64,000 nt of DNA from assembly GCA_015680685.1 (NCBI GenBank), contig MNCI01022121.1, positions 222,408 through 286,407 on the forward strand. The letters are read 5' to 3'. Both the position numbers and the translations under genes were made by a program. The notes under the pieces are model-generated. The model was not told where the DNA came from, made no database searches, and worked only from the letters and a program-made list of their open reading frames with translations. Numbering within the stretch: the first letter of the stretch is position 1; the number at the start of each line of letters is the position of its first letter. This DNA is from Gnetum montanum. Lineage: Eukaryota > Streptophyta > Gnetopsida > Gnetales > Gnetaceae. Below, in pieces: positions 22,970 through 33,904 of the stretch.

Positions 22970-23345
22970 AACACGTCCACTACGATGTAAAACTGACAAA
23001 GTTGTACATGTCTGCTATGACGTAAAAATGACAAAGTTGTACACGTCCGCTATGATGTAAAACTGGCATTTCTTGCACTCATCTACGAAGACACTAAACT
23101 AGCAGAATCTTTGACCATCTGCCACGACGTGAAATTGACAAGGTAAGCATCCATCTTTTGAGACGTAAAACAGACTTGTCCCTGGGTCACAACACAAAAC
23201 TGACACTCACAGCGCACTCTACTGGGACCATAAACTAGCTTCTCCACCATCTGCTATGACATAAAACTAGCACACTATAGTCTGCTCGGACTCTACACTA
23301 GGACCATGCTCTGCTGAGACTGAAAACCAGCAACAATGGTCAACT
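22970..23345 (+). repeat. Repeat array TR2 (element B)
   Basis: About ten degenerate units of the type ccgctatgatgtaaaactggca, at the same place as 9480-9965 in element A. Many CpG sites have become TpG or CpA, consistent with decay after cytosine methylation. Confidence 0.8.
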
Positions 23346-24172
23346 AAGACCCAAAACTGGAATTCATCAATAGGCAACCCATGAAGCAAGCGAGCATGGT
23401 CACTCTTGCACTGCATCCCTACCAGATGGAACGAGTAAGGTGTTGGAACAGATGCGATGCCACTACCCCACTGGCATCCTACTGATTCCCTGGATATGCC
23501 AAAAGGCATGCTACTGATCCCTCAGAGATGTTGCTATGATAGCCACTATGTAGTTACAGCTCCTGGGATCAACTTCTTCGCTTGGAGCCTCAAGGAAACT
23601 GTGGTCATCCATGGTTTCAATAGCCTCCGCCTATCACCATCACTAGATTCTGGCTTAGAAGGTTCATCCAACTGGTTTTTTGCCTAGTCGATTGAGCAAG
23701 ATGAATATGGCTATCAATAGTAGTTGCATGAACCGTGGCATCAACATTGGGACCCTTGCTCTAGTCCCTCTTTCATGGCCTCCGCTCTCCTTCTCTCTTT
23801 GGACGACACTTGTTTCAACAGCCTCCCTTCATAGTGATAAGGAAGATTGCTTTTGGCCCTATGTTATGTTTTGCATGTTATTTATTATGACAACATTGAT
23901 TAAGAATACACTCATTAGAAGGTAAAGTGTCACAGTGTTCTGAAGTGGCTGCCTAGACTAGCTTGGCTACTTGGGAGTGCAAACCCTACTTCTCCCTTCA
24001 TCGAATACCTTACTTTGCTTTCCCCTTCCCTTATCCTTACAACTGTCTTTTCCCCCCTCTTCTTCATCTGTACAAAGTGAACATTAAATCAATTCTTTCG
24101 CATTGTCATGTCCACGAATGGGCGTAATGCAACTCGCCTCATGGAACGTAATCTACCTTTCAAAGAAAAAGG
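23346..24172 (+). other. 3' untranslated region and polypurine tract (element B)
   Basis: Non-coding region alignable with 9966-10772 of A. It ends with the polypurine tract aaagaaaaagg (24162-24172) directly before tgtaacttgg, the LTR start. I see no gene. Confidence 0.7.
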
Positions 24173-25936
24173 TGTAACTTGGCAAAATGGATGTAGAAAA
24201 ACTCATCCAGGCCATGTGGGCATAACACAACTTGCCCACGTAATCCCTTCATATGCAGTATAATAGTGTAACTTTTTGCAAATACATTAGTGAAAGGATG
24301 TAATGACTTGTTCACAAAAACTTCATGTTCACATGCTTGAGTCTTCCCTGAACCTCCCTCCTCTCAATTCTGTAAAGTACCTCCTATACTCCTTCCTTTC
24401 CCCCTTTCTTTCCACTTCTAGGTTTGATAGAGAGACATTTGAGTAGTTGCCAATGGACATTGTTGATGCCTTTACCTCTCTGGTGTTTCCTATTCTTTGT
24501 CGACGTCTTTCGGGAAAGCCCTCTAAATGTCAAGAAATAGGGGCCATTGAAACACCATGAAAATTTGAGGCCTTGATGGTCCCGCAAAATCTTGTGACTT
24601 AGGGAAAAGAATGTGCGAAAAAATGTGGCTCAGAAAATTCTCTCTTCAGTCAAAGGTCTATTTTTCCATCATACATAGTGTAACTCCAGAAGGTAAGGGG
24701 TGCACGACGGCAAACCTTCAACTTTGCAAGTTTTCTATGTTCCGAAAATCTTAACTTTTGGCATATTACATTGTATTATGCAACATAGCATAACATCGCG
24801 TAGTGCAACGTAATACCAGAAGATAGCCCATTGCAACAATAGAGATGACAAAAAATTCAAAGCTTCGGGAATCTAGCAAAATCTCAAGGCTTAAGCAACA
24901 GTCTGTAGTTTGCCATGCATTTCAAAACGAAGGAAGCGTAGTGATAGCACTTTTTTTTACAATATTCTCCATTCTACATTGAATTACGCTACGTAGTGTA
25001 ATTTAACATGACGCAGTGTAATCCAGCATCGTGCCACGTAATCAAAGAATAGTTGGTCACCAAAGCTCATACAAGAGTTGTTTACAACGCATTACACCGT
25101 AGAGCATAATATAGCGTAACGCCACAGGCTTCAAACACAGAAGCATCGAGTCAACGACATCTCATAGGTTCTAGACATGTGCCATCTAAATTGTGTTTTT
25201 CTCCTAGCCCTAGCCTTGTAAATATCTCAGTTAACAGGAATCCAAGTGATGGGAAAAAATTTTCCTAAGATTGGAAAATTCTTTTTGTGAGCGATTTTCT
25301 GACATTGGAAATCGTTGACAACTTTTGGCAGAGATTGATAAGAGAGCAAAAGAGGATCAATGATTGGCAAGAACCTTTAATCAGAAATAGTTGGTTGATG
25401 GACATTCTGCTTTGGGTCAGACCTCCTCATACCTAGATCTACTAGAACAAGGTAGATCGACCTTTGCCCCTTTTATCTTTAAATAGCTCTCTTGTTGTTG
25501 GCACGTACTTCACCTAAACTGAAGTCTGCCTGTAATCATTGTATACAACATATTTTGTGAAGTCTGCCTGTAATCATTGTATACAACATATTTTGTTCTT
25601 GAGTTAAATCCTAAATCTTGGGATCTCATGTTCTCTAAACCTGATCTCTTGTGTCATTTATACAAATTTTGTAGATTGTTTTAAATCGATTACATCGTTT
25701 CAATTAATTTTGAAGTTAACGATATCATATCTTCGCATAAAAAACCATCATTTTGTCATCCAAACATCATAAAAATTTTTACTGACTAAGTAAGTCCCTG
25801 TCTAATCGACAAGATTGTTCAGGGCACCTCGAATTCATTTTTTTTCTAGCACGACCCTCGCATGGATTCGGGGTTAAAACTGTGTACACAGATCCCTGTT
25901 CGGTATTTCCAGCAACCAAAGTTTTCCATCGTTTAC
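24173..25936 (+). repeat. LTR of element B (about 1.76 kb)
   Basis: It starts TGTAACTTGG after the polypurine tract and ends ttttccatcgtttaca. Shared blocks with LTR A include tctttcgggaaagccctcta (24507-24526) and the end region from 25790. A perfect 38-bp tandem duplication lies at 25521-25596. Right-flanking DNA is unrelated to gag, so this is the 3' LTR of the tandem pair. Confidence 0.82.
25521..25596 (+). repeat. 38-bp perfect tandem duplication in LTR B
   Basis: The segment beginning gaagtctgcctgtaatcatt occurs twice head to tail with no mismatch (25521-25558 and 25559-25596). LTR A has one diverged copy near 12400-12450. The duplication is recent relative to LTR divergence. Confidence 0.95.
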
Positions 25937-27571
25937 AGTGATCACTTCTACAACTCCCATTGCATCATGGTGCTACATGATCACAATTGTGGCTTCTTCT
26001 TAAGAATCAAGCACCACATGGAATGATGTAGCATTCCTAAAAATCTATTGTGACCACTAGCCCTCTCCTCTTGACCACAATGATATCCACTGGTGGGATT
26101 GGTTAAAATGATTGGTCTAACTACATCATCAATAACTTTAAATAGATTGGCCTTTTCATTACTTTTCCAACTAATAGTTTCTATAGCTTATCGTAGATGA
26201 CTCATTGAAGGTTTGTAATCTTGCGATGGTAGTGGTGGAACTTGTCATTGCTTCTATTGTTTTCCTATGGTTTGGGTAGTCTCCTTAGTGCCTACTTGTT
26301 CTTCTAATTGATCCTTTTTGGGAGGCACTAGCTTGAGCATTTTAGTGTAGGAAGCATTCTATGTTTTTCATAATGCATCATTTGTATACCCCAAGATGCC
26401 AGCTCATTTGCATAGCTTTTGAATAAGGAAAGGGAATGGAAGTGTTAACTTCCTTGCCCTCTTCTTCTCAAGCCACCTTTCAATTTTTGTGAAGTAGGGG
26501 TGAGCAATGCTTACATTGAACTTTTCCATTAATATTACACTCCCTCTAGCCACATATGTAGAGATTCAATTTCATCTCTTGGTAGAAAATAAATGATAAG
26601 TGCCAATTTTGAAATAGATATTTTCTTTTGTAGTCAATTCAACCATACGCCCACTAATCTTCCTTGCCATATGCCCTTTGCAACCATAGCTTTCTAACAT
26701 TTGTATTAAATCAGGTTGATATTTATGCCACCTTTTCTCCCTGATTAGACATATTCAGTACCTCTACAATTGCCTTAACTAAGTAAGATACCGAGATTCC
26801 TTCAATTTTGATTGTAGCATCAACTTCTCGATTTCAACCAAACTAGAGTGTTTCACATAGATACCACTCTTCATTGTTTGTTAGAGTAGGCCACAAAGGA
26901 GATGATTGAAGTTGGGCCTTAATAGCTTCTATAGAAAATTCCAAAAATGTGCCAAAGTTAAGTTCCACAATGACTATTGACATGATGGATTTCTCTTGAA
27001 TAGCCTAAAGGCATTCAGGTGATAGTGTAAGCTATTGTCCCTAGATGGGCATTGGTGGAACATCCTCTTCTACTAGAGAAAATTGCTCTATGACATGAGT
27101 TTATTGATGATGTTGAAGGGTTGTGCCTCCTAATCTCCTTATTTTATTTGCAAATTTTTCTTGCTCACTTGTCCTCTTCCATGGTCTCATGGTCTTTTTC
27201 TTGCTAGTCATGGAAGTACTCCTTGTGCTCCTCTTTTTGGGACCATCTACAATCAATCAAGGATTTGTAATTACTGGAGTATTCTCATCAATGAGCAACA
27301 ATTTGGTACCTTACTCATATCCTTAGTTATATCATGTTCTCAGTTCATTATGATTGTAGAGTTAGAAAATTTTTCAATAATAACTCCATTAATACTTTAA
27401 ATAAGTGGCTTTATCAATTAGAAGTCTTCTTAAAGTTTTTTTTAGCCTTAACATAAGCAATTTATGTTAAAAATACTTAATATGTCTCCTTAGAATTACC
27501 CTTATAATACATTTTTGTTGTTAGCAATTTCAAAAAATAGACTCAAATTTTCCTTACTAGCACTTGCAACA
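25937..27571 (-). pseudogene. Decayed protein-coding relic of unknown family
   Basis: On the minus strand, around 26,530-26,390, a readable stretch gives HPYFTKIERWLEKKRARK, LTLPFPFLIQKLCK and AGILGYTNDAL. Around 27,000-26,590 there are fragments such as VELNFGTFLEFSIEAIKAQL and MLESYGCKGHMARKISGRM in different frames. The style (short conserved helices, many frame changes) recalls accessory proteins of plant retrotransposons, but I do not recognise the family. A run of 13 C's at 27572-27584 marks the right side. Bases 25937-26290 show nothing clear. Confidence 0.4.
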
Positions 27572-27859
27572 CCCCCCCCCCCCCAAATAAAAATGTCCCA
27601 CTACTAAGGTGATAACTTTGAGATCACATAAATTTGAAAATCACACAAATTAGGGAAATAATGAGCAAGTTATGGGTGCTAGAAGGTGGAGTGTCAAAGC
27701 TCTTAGCTACAAAGGAAAATTGGCAACCACTCCCTTATCAAATTCAGAAATGAAAAACTTTTCTAACTTCCCCATGCTATATATAGTTTTTATGGGTGCA
27801 ACATTGTAAATATGACATTGTAGATGTGATATTGTAGGTGCTTGCAATATTGTAGATAC

Positions 27860-29878
27860 GATGTCATCATAGAAAAAATCAAAATTTCTAAATGTTTTTC
27901 AAGAAAAACTTGAGTCTGATAGGATAGTTGGAAGATATGCATCATGTTGAAAGGATCTTGAAATGGAGATGATGTTTCAATTGTGAAAAATAAGTGTTGA
28001 AAGTCTATGATTAAGGAATCTTGGGCTATGAAAGTATATGAGGTATTGATAGAATGAATGAGAAAGAAAACATTTTTTTGTTATTTGAAAGGATAGTGTG
28101 AATGATATGGATAGTATTTATTATTATTTATTAGAATTGGAAGGTTCAAGATAATGTGGAATTACTTGGTAGGTATAAGATACAACAATTATACAAGTGG
28201 GTCCTCCCCAAAGTAGGCTCTAGCCCTTAATGCCCTTGTATAACCATGCCTAATAGTTTCCTTAGGCACATAAGGAGTTGAATGTAATCTGTACCTATTT
28301 AGCAAGACACACATGTTAGTACCATCAAGTTGGAAAAATAACTCTATGTTACACAAAACCATAATTTATGATTATTCAAATAGTGAGATGAGGCGTTCTA
28401 CCATAGGCATAGTGAGATTGGCTTAGAAGGGATTGTAGAAATTAGGACATGAGGCGTTCTACCATAGGCATAATGAATTCTTGTGTTTTATTAGTGGTTA
28501 AGGTAATCATTAGCCTTTCTATCCAAGATTCAAATCAAGTCCAAACCACATCTTGTGACATCACATCATGTCATCTCTTAGAATTACAATTGTCAAACCA
28601 TCATTGTTACAAGGAGTATCATCACTTGGTGTATTTCTTAAGGGAGAAGTTTATTCATGGAAGTTTTTTAGGTTTTTATTTTTTAGATTTCTAAGAGTTG
28701 CCTACCTTCAAGCATGGGTAACATGTCTTTCTAGTGGGATCCCTAGAAATTTATTTTGTGCCTTTATTTGTTATTTGTGTCAACCTTTTAAGGCAACACT
28801 TATTTTACCCTTCCTCTCATTTTCATTATATCTACAAGGATATAATACAACCTTAGTAACATGATAGAACTTACAATAATAATCCTAAAAGAATCCACAA
28901 GTTCCCTTGATGTCACTCCCTTTTCATTCCCCCTTGGTTCTTCGCTTCTCTGTCTAAACATAATTATCACAAGTTTATTCTTCGTTTGATGATGGAAAGA
29001 ATATCATTATGGCCATGGTAAGAACCTCTTATTATTGGAATGGATGATGTGGGCTCACTGTGCAAATAATTAGTCTCTTATGACTTGATATCATAGAGAA
29101 ATTTTCACCTTTTTGGGCTACATCTTGCCTTTATTTAAATGTGCTTTATTAATGATCAAAAATTATTTACAAATGGTTTGAAAGAAAGTATAAAATAAAT
29201 CAAAAAGATCGTAAAAATTATGAAAAAGTATAAAGAATGAAAAATGTTAAAAAATCGAAAAATATTAAAGAATGTGAAAAATGAAAAAAAATGAAAAATC
29301 ACTTATTAATTCCCAAGTCATGATAGGACATATCCCCCATGACTAAACTCTTGGGAAAGTGTTTGGAAAATGCTCCTTAGAGCTCCTAGATTATACACTT
29401 TGGGTGGTTCTCTTACTATTTTTAGGGATTTAACTTTTTTATGATTATCCCATGTGATCTTGATGGTAGTTGAGTTTTGATCATCTAAGTTCTTGTTTTC
29501 CTTGCCCATTGGTGTGTGTTTATGAGTTAATATTTTCATTTCCAACTTCTTAGTTGGAGTCATTTTCTTCATATGAGAACTAATAAGTGTTTCAAGTGTT
29601 TCCATGCATACATTGGACAAATTAAAATTCTCAGTTAGTGGCCACAAGGTGTCTTTTGGTTTTGTGATTGTTGCTCTCTTGGTTACACACATTGGTTGTT
29701 TACTATTGTTGTGGACTAATGATCACATTGTGTTAACATTTTGAATAGTTGGTCCACTACTACATCCTTTTCTTTTAGCAATTATCCATGAAATTCTTTG
29801 TGTGTGTATGGCTTCATGTTTGTCTTCTTTTGAGATCTCCATGGATAAAACTCTCATGTTTAGTCTAGCATCAATGGT
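27860..29878 (-). mobile_element. Relic of a D/E-family LTR element, internal 3' part
   Basis: Blocks match element E in the same orientation: gtgggtcctccccaaagtag at 28198-28217 (E 39609-39628), ttcccttgatgtcactccct at 28892-28911 (E 40301), a ggatgatgtgggctcact block near 29041 (E 40451), and a PR-downstream open stretch 29692-29318 containing VCMETLETLISSHMKKM. AT-microsatellite-like sequence occurs at 29150-29300. A 23-bp sequence starting atgaggcgttctaccatagg is duplicated at 28388 and 28450. TATA-like ctatatatag with gatattgtag repeats at 27778-27870 may be the neighbouring LTR. Element D is inserted at its right side. Confidence 0.55.
29874..29878 (+). other. Left target-site duplication of element D
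   Basis: ATGGT immediately left of the LTR equals ATGGT at 37048-37052 on the right, the standard 5-bp signature of integrase-mediated insertion. Confidence 0.9.
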
Positions 29879-30719
29879 TGATGGGATGCAATATCGCATG
29901 GGCCGTAATATCGTGTATGCGATATCGCGTCCATTGCAATATTGTATCCCTCTCGATATCACGTCGTCCCCGGCGATATCGCGGTGCGTCGCCAAGTCTA
30001 TAAATAAGAAGCGTCTCTCCCTTGTTCCTCATTCTAGGCCTAGACCATAGCAAAACTTTGGCAATTTACCTCTCTAGAGATAGAATAATTTCCATGTGCC
30101 TGCAGTAGGAACTCCAAAGTGAACAAATCTTTATTCAAGCAAATATTGTACCTAAACACAAGTTTGTGTACGATAATAAAGACGAACTTCTTCTATAAAC
30201 CTTACAGTGCATGGATTAGGATAATTAGGATTTTATTTATTGTTATTTATTATTCATCATTTAAATGCTTTATTAGTTCATTAAATCTCTCAACCCTTCT
30301 CTCCTAGTTAAGTACCTCAGTACGACTGCTTCGAGCACGTGTGTTACGCTTGGTGATCCCAGTAATGACTAGTGTTTGGTAACCAAGGTTGCATTAGTTT
30401 AGGGTGTGAATGGTAAGTGGGAATGGATGCTGATGCTAGGTTAATTAAGGATTAGTTAGTTATTTAAGGTTAGTTAATTAGTTTATTCACCCTTCACCTC
30501 ATTAGCATAGGAGATAAAACAGAAAAGACATAAAAATCACATACCTCGAACTTACTTAACCATACAACCATGACAAATACAAGTCTGGGAAGACAACGAA
30601 TGATTAACCTTAATTGTTCCATAAGGCATGTAGGCACTTAGTCTACGGAGTTCGATCGGATCGCGCGTGTAACACTCGTATTCGTATGGTTGAGTGTAGA
30701 GGTACCTCACCACTCATCA
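29879..30719 (+). repeat. 5' LTR of element D
   Basis: It starts TGATGGGATGC and ends CTCATCA. U3 is only about 120 bp and holds several GATATCGC-type palindromes, then TATAAATAA at 29999. R/U5 has a conserved stretch shared with E and with the old LTR at 37201. It has no coding content. Confidence 0.9.
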
Positions 30720-30720
30720 T

Positions 30721-30738
30721 TGGAGCCGTTGCCAGGGA
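30721..30738 (+). promoter_or_regulatory. Primer binding site of element D (tRNA-Asp-like)
   Basis: tggagccgttgccaggga lies one base after the LTR. It differs at two positions from tggcgccgttgccgggga, the tRNA-Asp-complementary site common in Athila-type elements. Confidence 0.85.
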
Positions 30739-30863
30739 CTAAGTGTTTGTGTGCTAAGTAGAACATAGGAAATTATCCACATAGTTGGGAGATTAAAAGA
30801 ACCCTTAGGGTTAATGAAATAAAAAATTATATAATAGTTAAACAACACACCAAATAAAATAAC

Positions 30864-32578
30864 AATGTCTTCTTCTAACAAAAGCAATTCACCACCTAGG
30901 GATTATACTAGAAACAATCGACAACATCAAACACATAACCGAAATCTGCCAGTTCCTCAACAACATCAGGTAGTATGTACTCATCATGATGAGTATATAC
31001 TAGATTTTACCTTTATCCTCCATCAGGATGAATAGCTGTGATGGAGAGACTTGCAAGGTAACATAGTATTACCCTTAGATTGGTTAGTCAAAAACATACT
31101 CCTCTGTGCTCTTGCATAGATCGGCATGACACAACTATATGTTGAATATGTTGTAGGTGATTTAGACATAAGGGATTATCATCCCACAGAAAGCACAACG
31201 TTTAAGGAACTCGAGGTAAGAGAGTCATCATACATTGTTGAAGGGCAAAGGGGTCCCACACGTCCTAAGTGAAATCAGAGATGGTGAACCACTTATAACG
31301 GGTTCTCCATGGAATGATGTTCCCCCTCATAATGATGGTGAGAAGATGGGGTATCAAAACCTACACTCCACAATAGACAACCCTAGTTTTGATCCCCATC
31401 AACGCCAACTATTCACTGAGGGAACAACAACACATGACAAGGACGGGCACTTCGATCGTCATCACGATCAGGACCATAGCAGTAGAAGAGAAGGTAAGAA
31501 ACATTGTCATGGCAATGGTTCTCCTTCTTCTTCTCCTTCATCACATCATTCATCCTCTCCTTCCACATCTGGGTGCAGCCACAAAGAGCATAACGGTGAG
31601 GATAAGAGTAAATGAGATGAGAGACCTCAACGAGAGAGTCAAGAAAGAGGACGAGGGTAGTCAAGAGATTCTAGGCATGAATGGAGGGAAAGTAGGGAAC
31701 AATGTAGGCATCATAGACTTCATGAAAGAGATGATCATGATGAACGCCTACTTGCCACCCTAAGAATTCTAGATATTACAAAGGTAGTTATAATACCCAC
31801 AAGGTATTGAAAAGATAGTCGGATCAAACGCTTAGACATGAATAATATCCCATGCTTTGAAGGGGGATACAACGCTAATCTTTAGAATCATTTATAGGCA
31901 TTACACAATGCCTGTGCCTTGCAGAACATAGAGAACGAGTGGCAGAGACTAAATTTGTTTCCCAAGACACACATAAAGGAAGCAGAGAGTTGGTACCGGT
32001 CCTTAGAATCAGAAACCATTAGGAGGTGGAGTACGATGTTAGAATTGTTCAACAATAAATATCAAATGTACTCTAGAGTATCTAACTTGCATAAATAGAT
32101 CCAAGGATGGAAGCAAGGTACTCATAAACCCTTGGATGCTGCCATGGGCCGATACTATGCATTGCTACATCATTGCCTAGGCCATGGTTATGCACATCGG
32201 GATCAACTCTGCCATCTCGTAGATGGGCTAAGGTATGAAACTAGGAGAACCCTTGGGACTTATGCCCAAGGGAGACTATCAAAACTTAGATCCCATGAAA
32301 TTCATCGATTTTTGGGGCAAGTAGCTAAAGAAGAAGGGGAGCTACAAAAATGAGAAAGTGTGGAAGAATATAAACGCAATCCTTCCCTTCAAAAGAAGGG
32401 AGTGAGATTTTATGATGAGGAGGATGAGTCACCACTCGAAGATTTGGTGAATAGAAAAACCTTGCTGATTCAAAAGCTAACAATAGAAGTATTGACTAAG
32501 GTGGATCAATTGTGGGATTCCTTAGACTCTAGACTTGAAACTATCTTGAAAATTGTAGAGGAATCTAAGGAGAAATGA
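30864..32578 (+). pseudogene. gag of element D
   Basis: An ATG at 30864 (MSSSNKSNSPPRDYTRNNR) starts a Gln/Asn/Pro-rich N-terminus. After many stops, the retrotransposon gag domain reads TFKELEVRESSY, KTHIKEAESWYRSLE, TMLELFNNKYQMYSR, PLDAAMGRYYALLHHCLGHG and HEIHRFLGQVAKEEGEL (to 32353). It is followed by a charged coiled-coil-like stretch ending IVEESKEK (32578). The His/Ser-rich segment at 31389-31615 is low complexity. The product would assemble particles. There are at least ten stops. Confidence 0.8.
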
Positions 32579-33904
32579 AGTAGTGACAAAGATAAGAAAA
32601 ATCGGAGAGATGCAGGCCATGCACGTAACAATGGTAAGGGGAAAATAACTATCTCCGATGAGGTTGTGGATTCAGACACAAATAATGACAGTGGATTTGA
32701 GATCTACCAATATGACCATCCTAAGGGATGTTGTCCAATCATCTCACATCTACAAGAGTCTGGGGTGTATGCACTTGACCCGAGACTTAACAGATGGCAA
32801 GCACCCCAAAAGTTACCTTATCCCGAAGGTAACCCAAGACAGTTCCACCAACTGTTAATGTACTATCTAAGTGGAACTCCACCACAACCTATTGGGCAGC
32901 ATCAGCAGTGGCAACACCCATAGTCATGGGGGATGCCATCACCGAAATAACAATACCCTTACTGGCAATCAAATCCTTATGGCTATTACGTGCAACAGCT
33001 GGTTTCTCCAAGTGACTCTATGGGTCACATAACCCCACCACGTTACTACCAAGTTCAAGAGTATTTTAGGACTCCTTCTCCTCTAGGAGAAACTCCACAT
33101 CCATACCATCCTCCAAATTCATCCGCCACTCTTTCATCGGTAGTTCCACTACCACCAACTACAATAATGCATGGGGAAATCCCCACTCAACCACAACAAC
33201 ATAATGCTATGAGAGCTGTAAACATTGAACCTGTTGTTGGTTCTAACAACTGCAAGAAGAGAAGATCTTTCTTCAAAACCAAAAGTCTAGACAAGCTCTC
33301 ACAACAACAAGTGGTTGAGTCTGTGCACACTCCTCCACCATCCAAGACTTTGGGGATCCCTTTAGTCTAACAACAGAGCTTAATGCATATGATTATGTTA
33401 ACGCATACCATTACCAATTGGATCAAGGCAGGACACCTTCCTAGGAAACTCTTTGATCCTGGAAGCCCCTTAATCTATCTACAAGTTGCTAGGAATGAAC
33501 CACATAAAGCTATTCTTGACTTAGGTTCTGGAGTCAACTTAATCTCACAAGAAATGTATCAAGCCTGGAACCTGCCCCAACTTAAGAAGAGAAATATTCA
33601 ACTAGAGGTGGCTGACCAATCCATCACCATTCCCTTGGGATTGATGGAGGACATCATTATCACTGTGTGTGGTTGGTCATACCCAGCTGATTTCCTAGTG
33701 ATAGAAGTTAACAGTAATAATGGGGGCTTCCCAATTATAATGGGAAGGCCATGGCTGAGTACAATAGATGTGTACCTAGGGATCTACAATATTTCCTTGG
33801 AGATATCTAAGGTTAACATTTATGGAAAGATCAAGAAGAAGAAAGTTTTGTGCATCACATATAGTGACTCATAGGGTAATGACATGGAGGAATGCTCAAC
33901 ATCT
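32579..33904 (+). pseudogene. gag C-terminus and aspartic protease of element D
   Basis: After a zinc-knuckle-like spot (FEIYQYDHPKGCCPIISHL, first cysteines lost compared with E) and a Pro/Gln-rich linker (33000-33360), the open frame 33383-33874 has a gag-asp protease: KAILDLGSGVNLISQEMY (active site, DLG here, DSG in E), WSYPADFLVIEV and IIMGRPWLSTIDVYLG. It ends LCITYSDS. This is the last recognisable protein domain in D. Confidence 0.85.

Larger units (their letters stand above)
12777..25936 (+). mobile_element. Element B: Tat-lineage Ty3/Gypsy element lacking 5' LTR, leader and most of gag
   Basis: Same family and orientation as A. The internal region begins inside gag exactly where LTR A ends, then has protease, TR1, antisense gene, RT, RNase H, second RNase H, integrase, TR2, polypurine tract and LTR. 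It keeps the pol domains that A lost. Many stops interrupt the coding frames. Confidence 0.88.

Noticed and set aside
27572-27584. A run of 13 C's as a possible telomere-like or regulatory element
   Set aside because: A single homopolymer next to A-rich sequence; more likely a polypurine tract relic or a sequencing weak spot.
31389-31763. Overlapping frames in the His/Ser-rich part of D's gag
   Set aside because: Low-complexity sequence keeps several frames open by composition; only the frame linking to the gag domain is meaningful.
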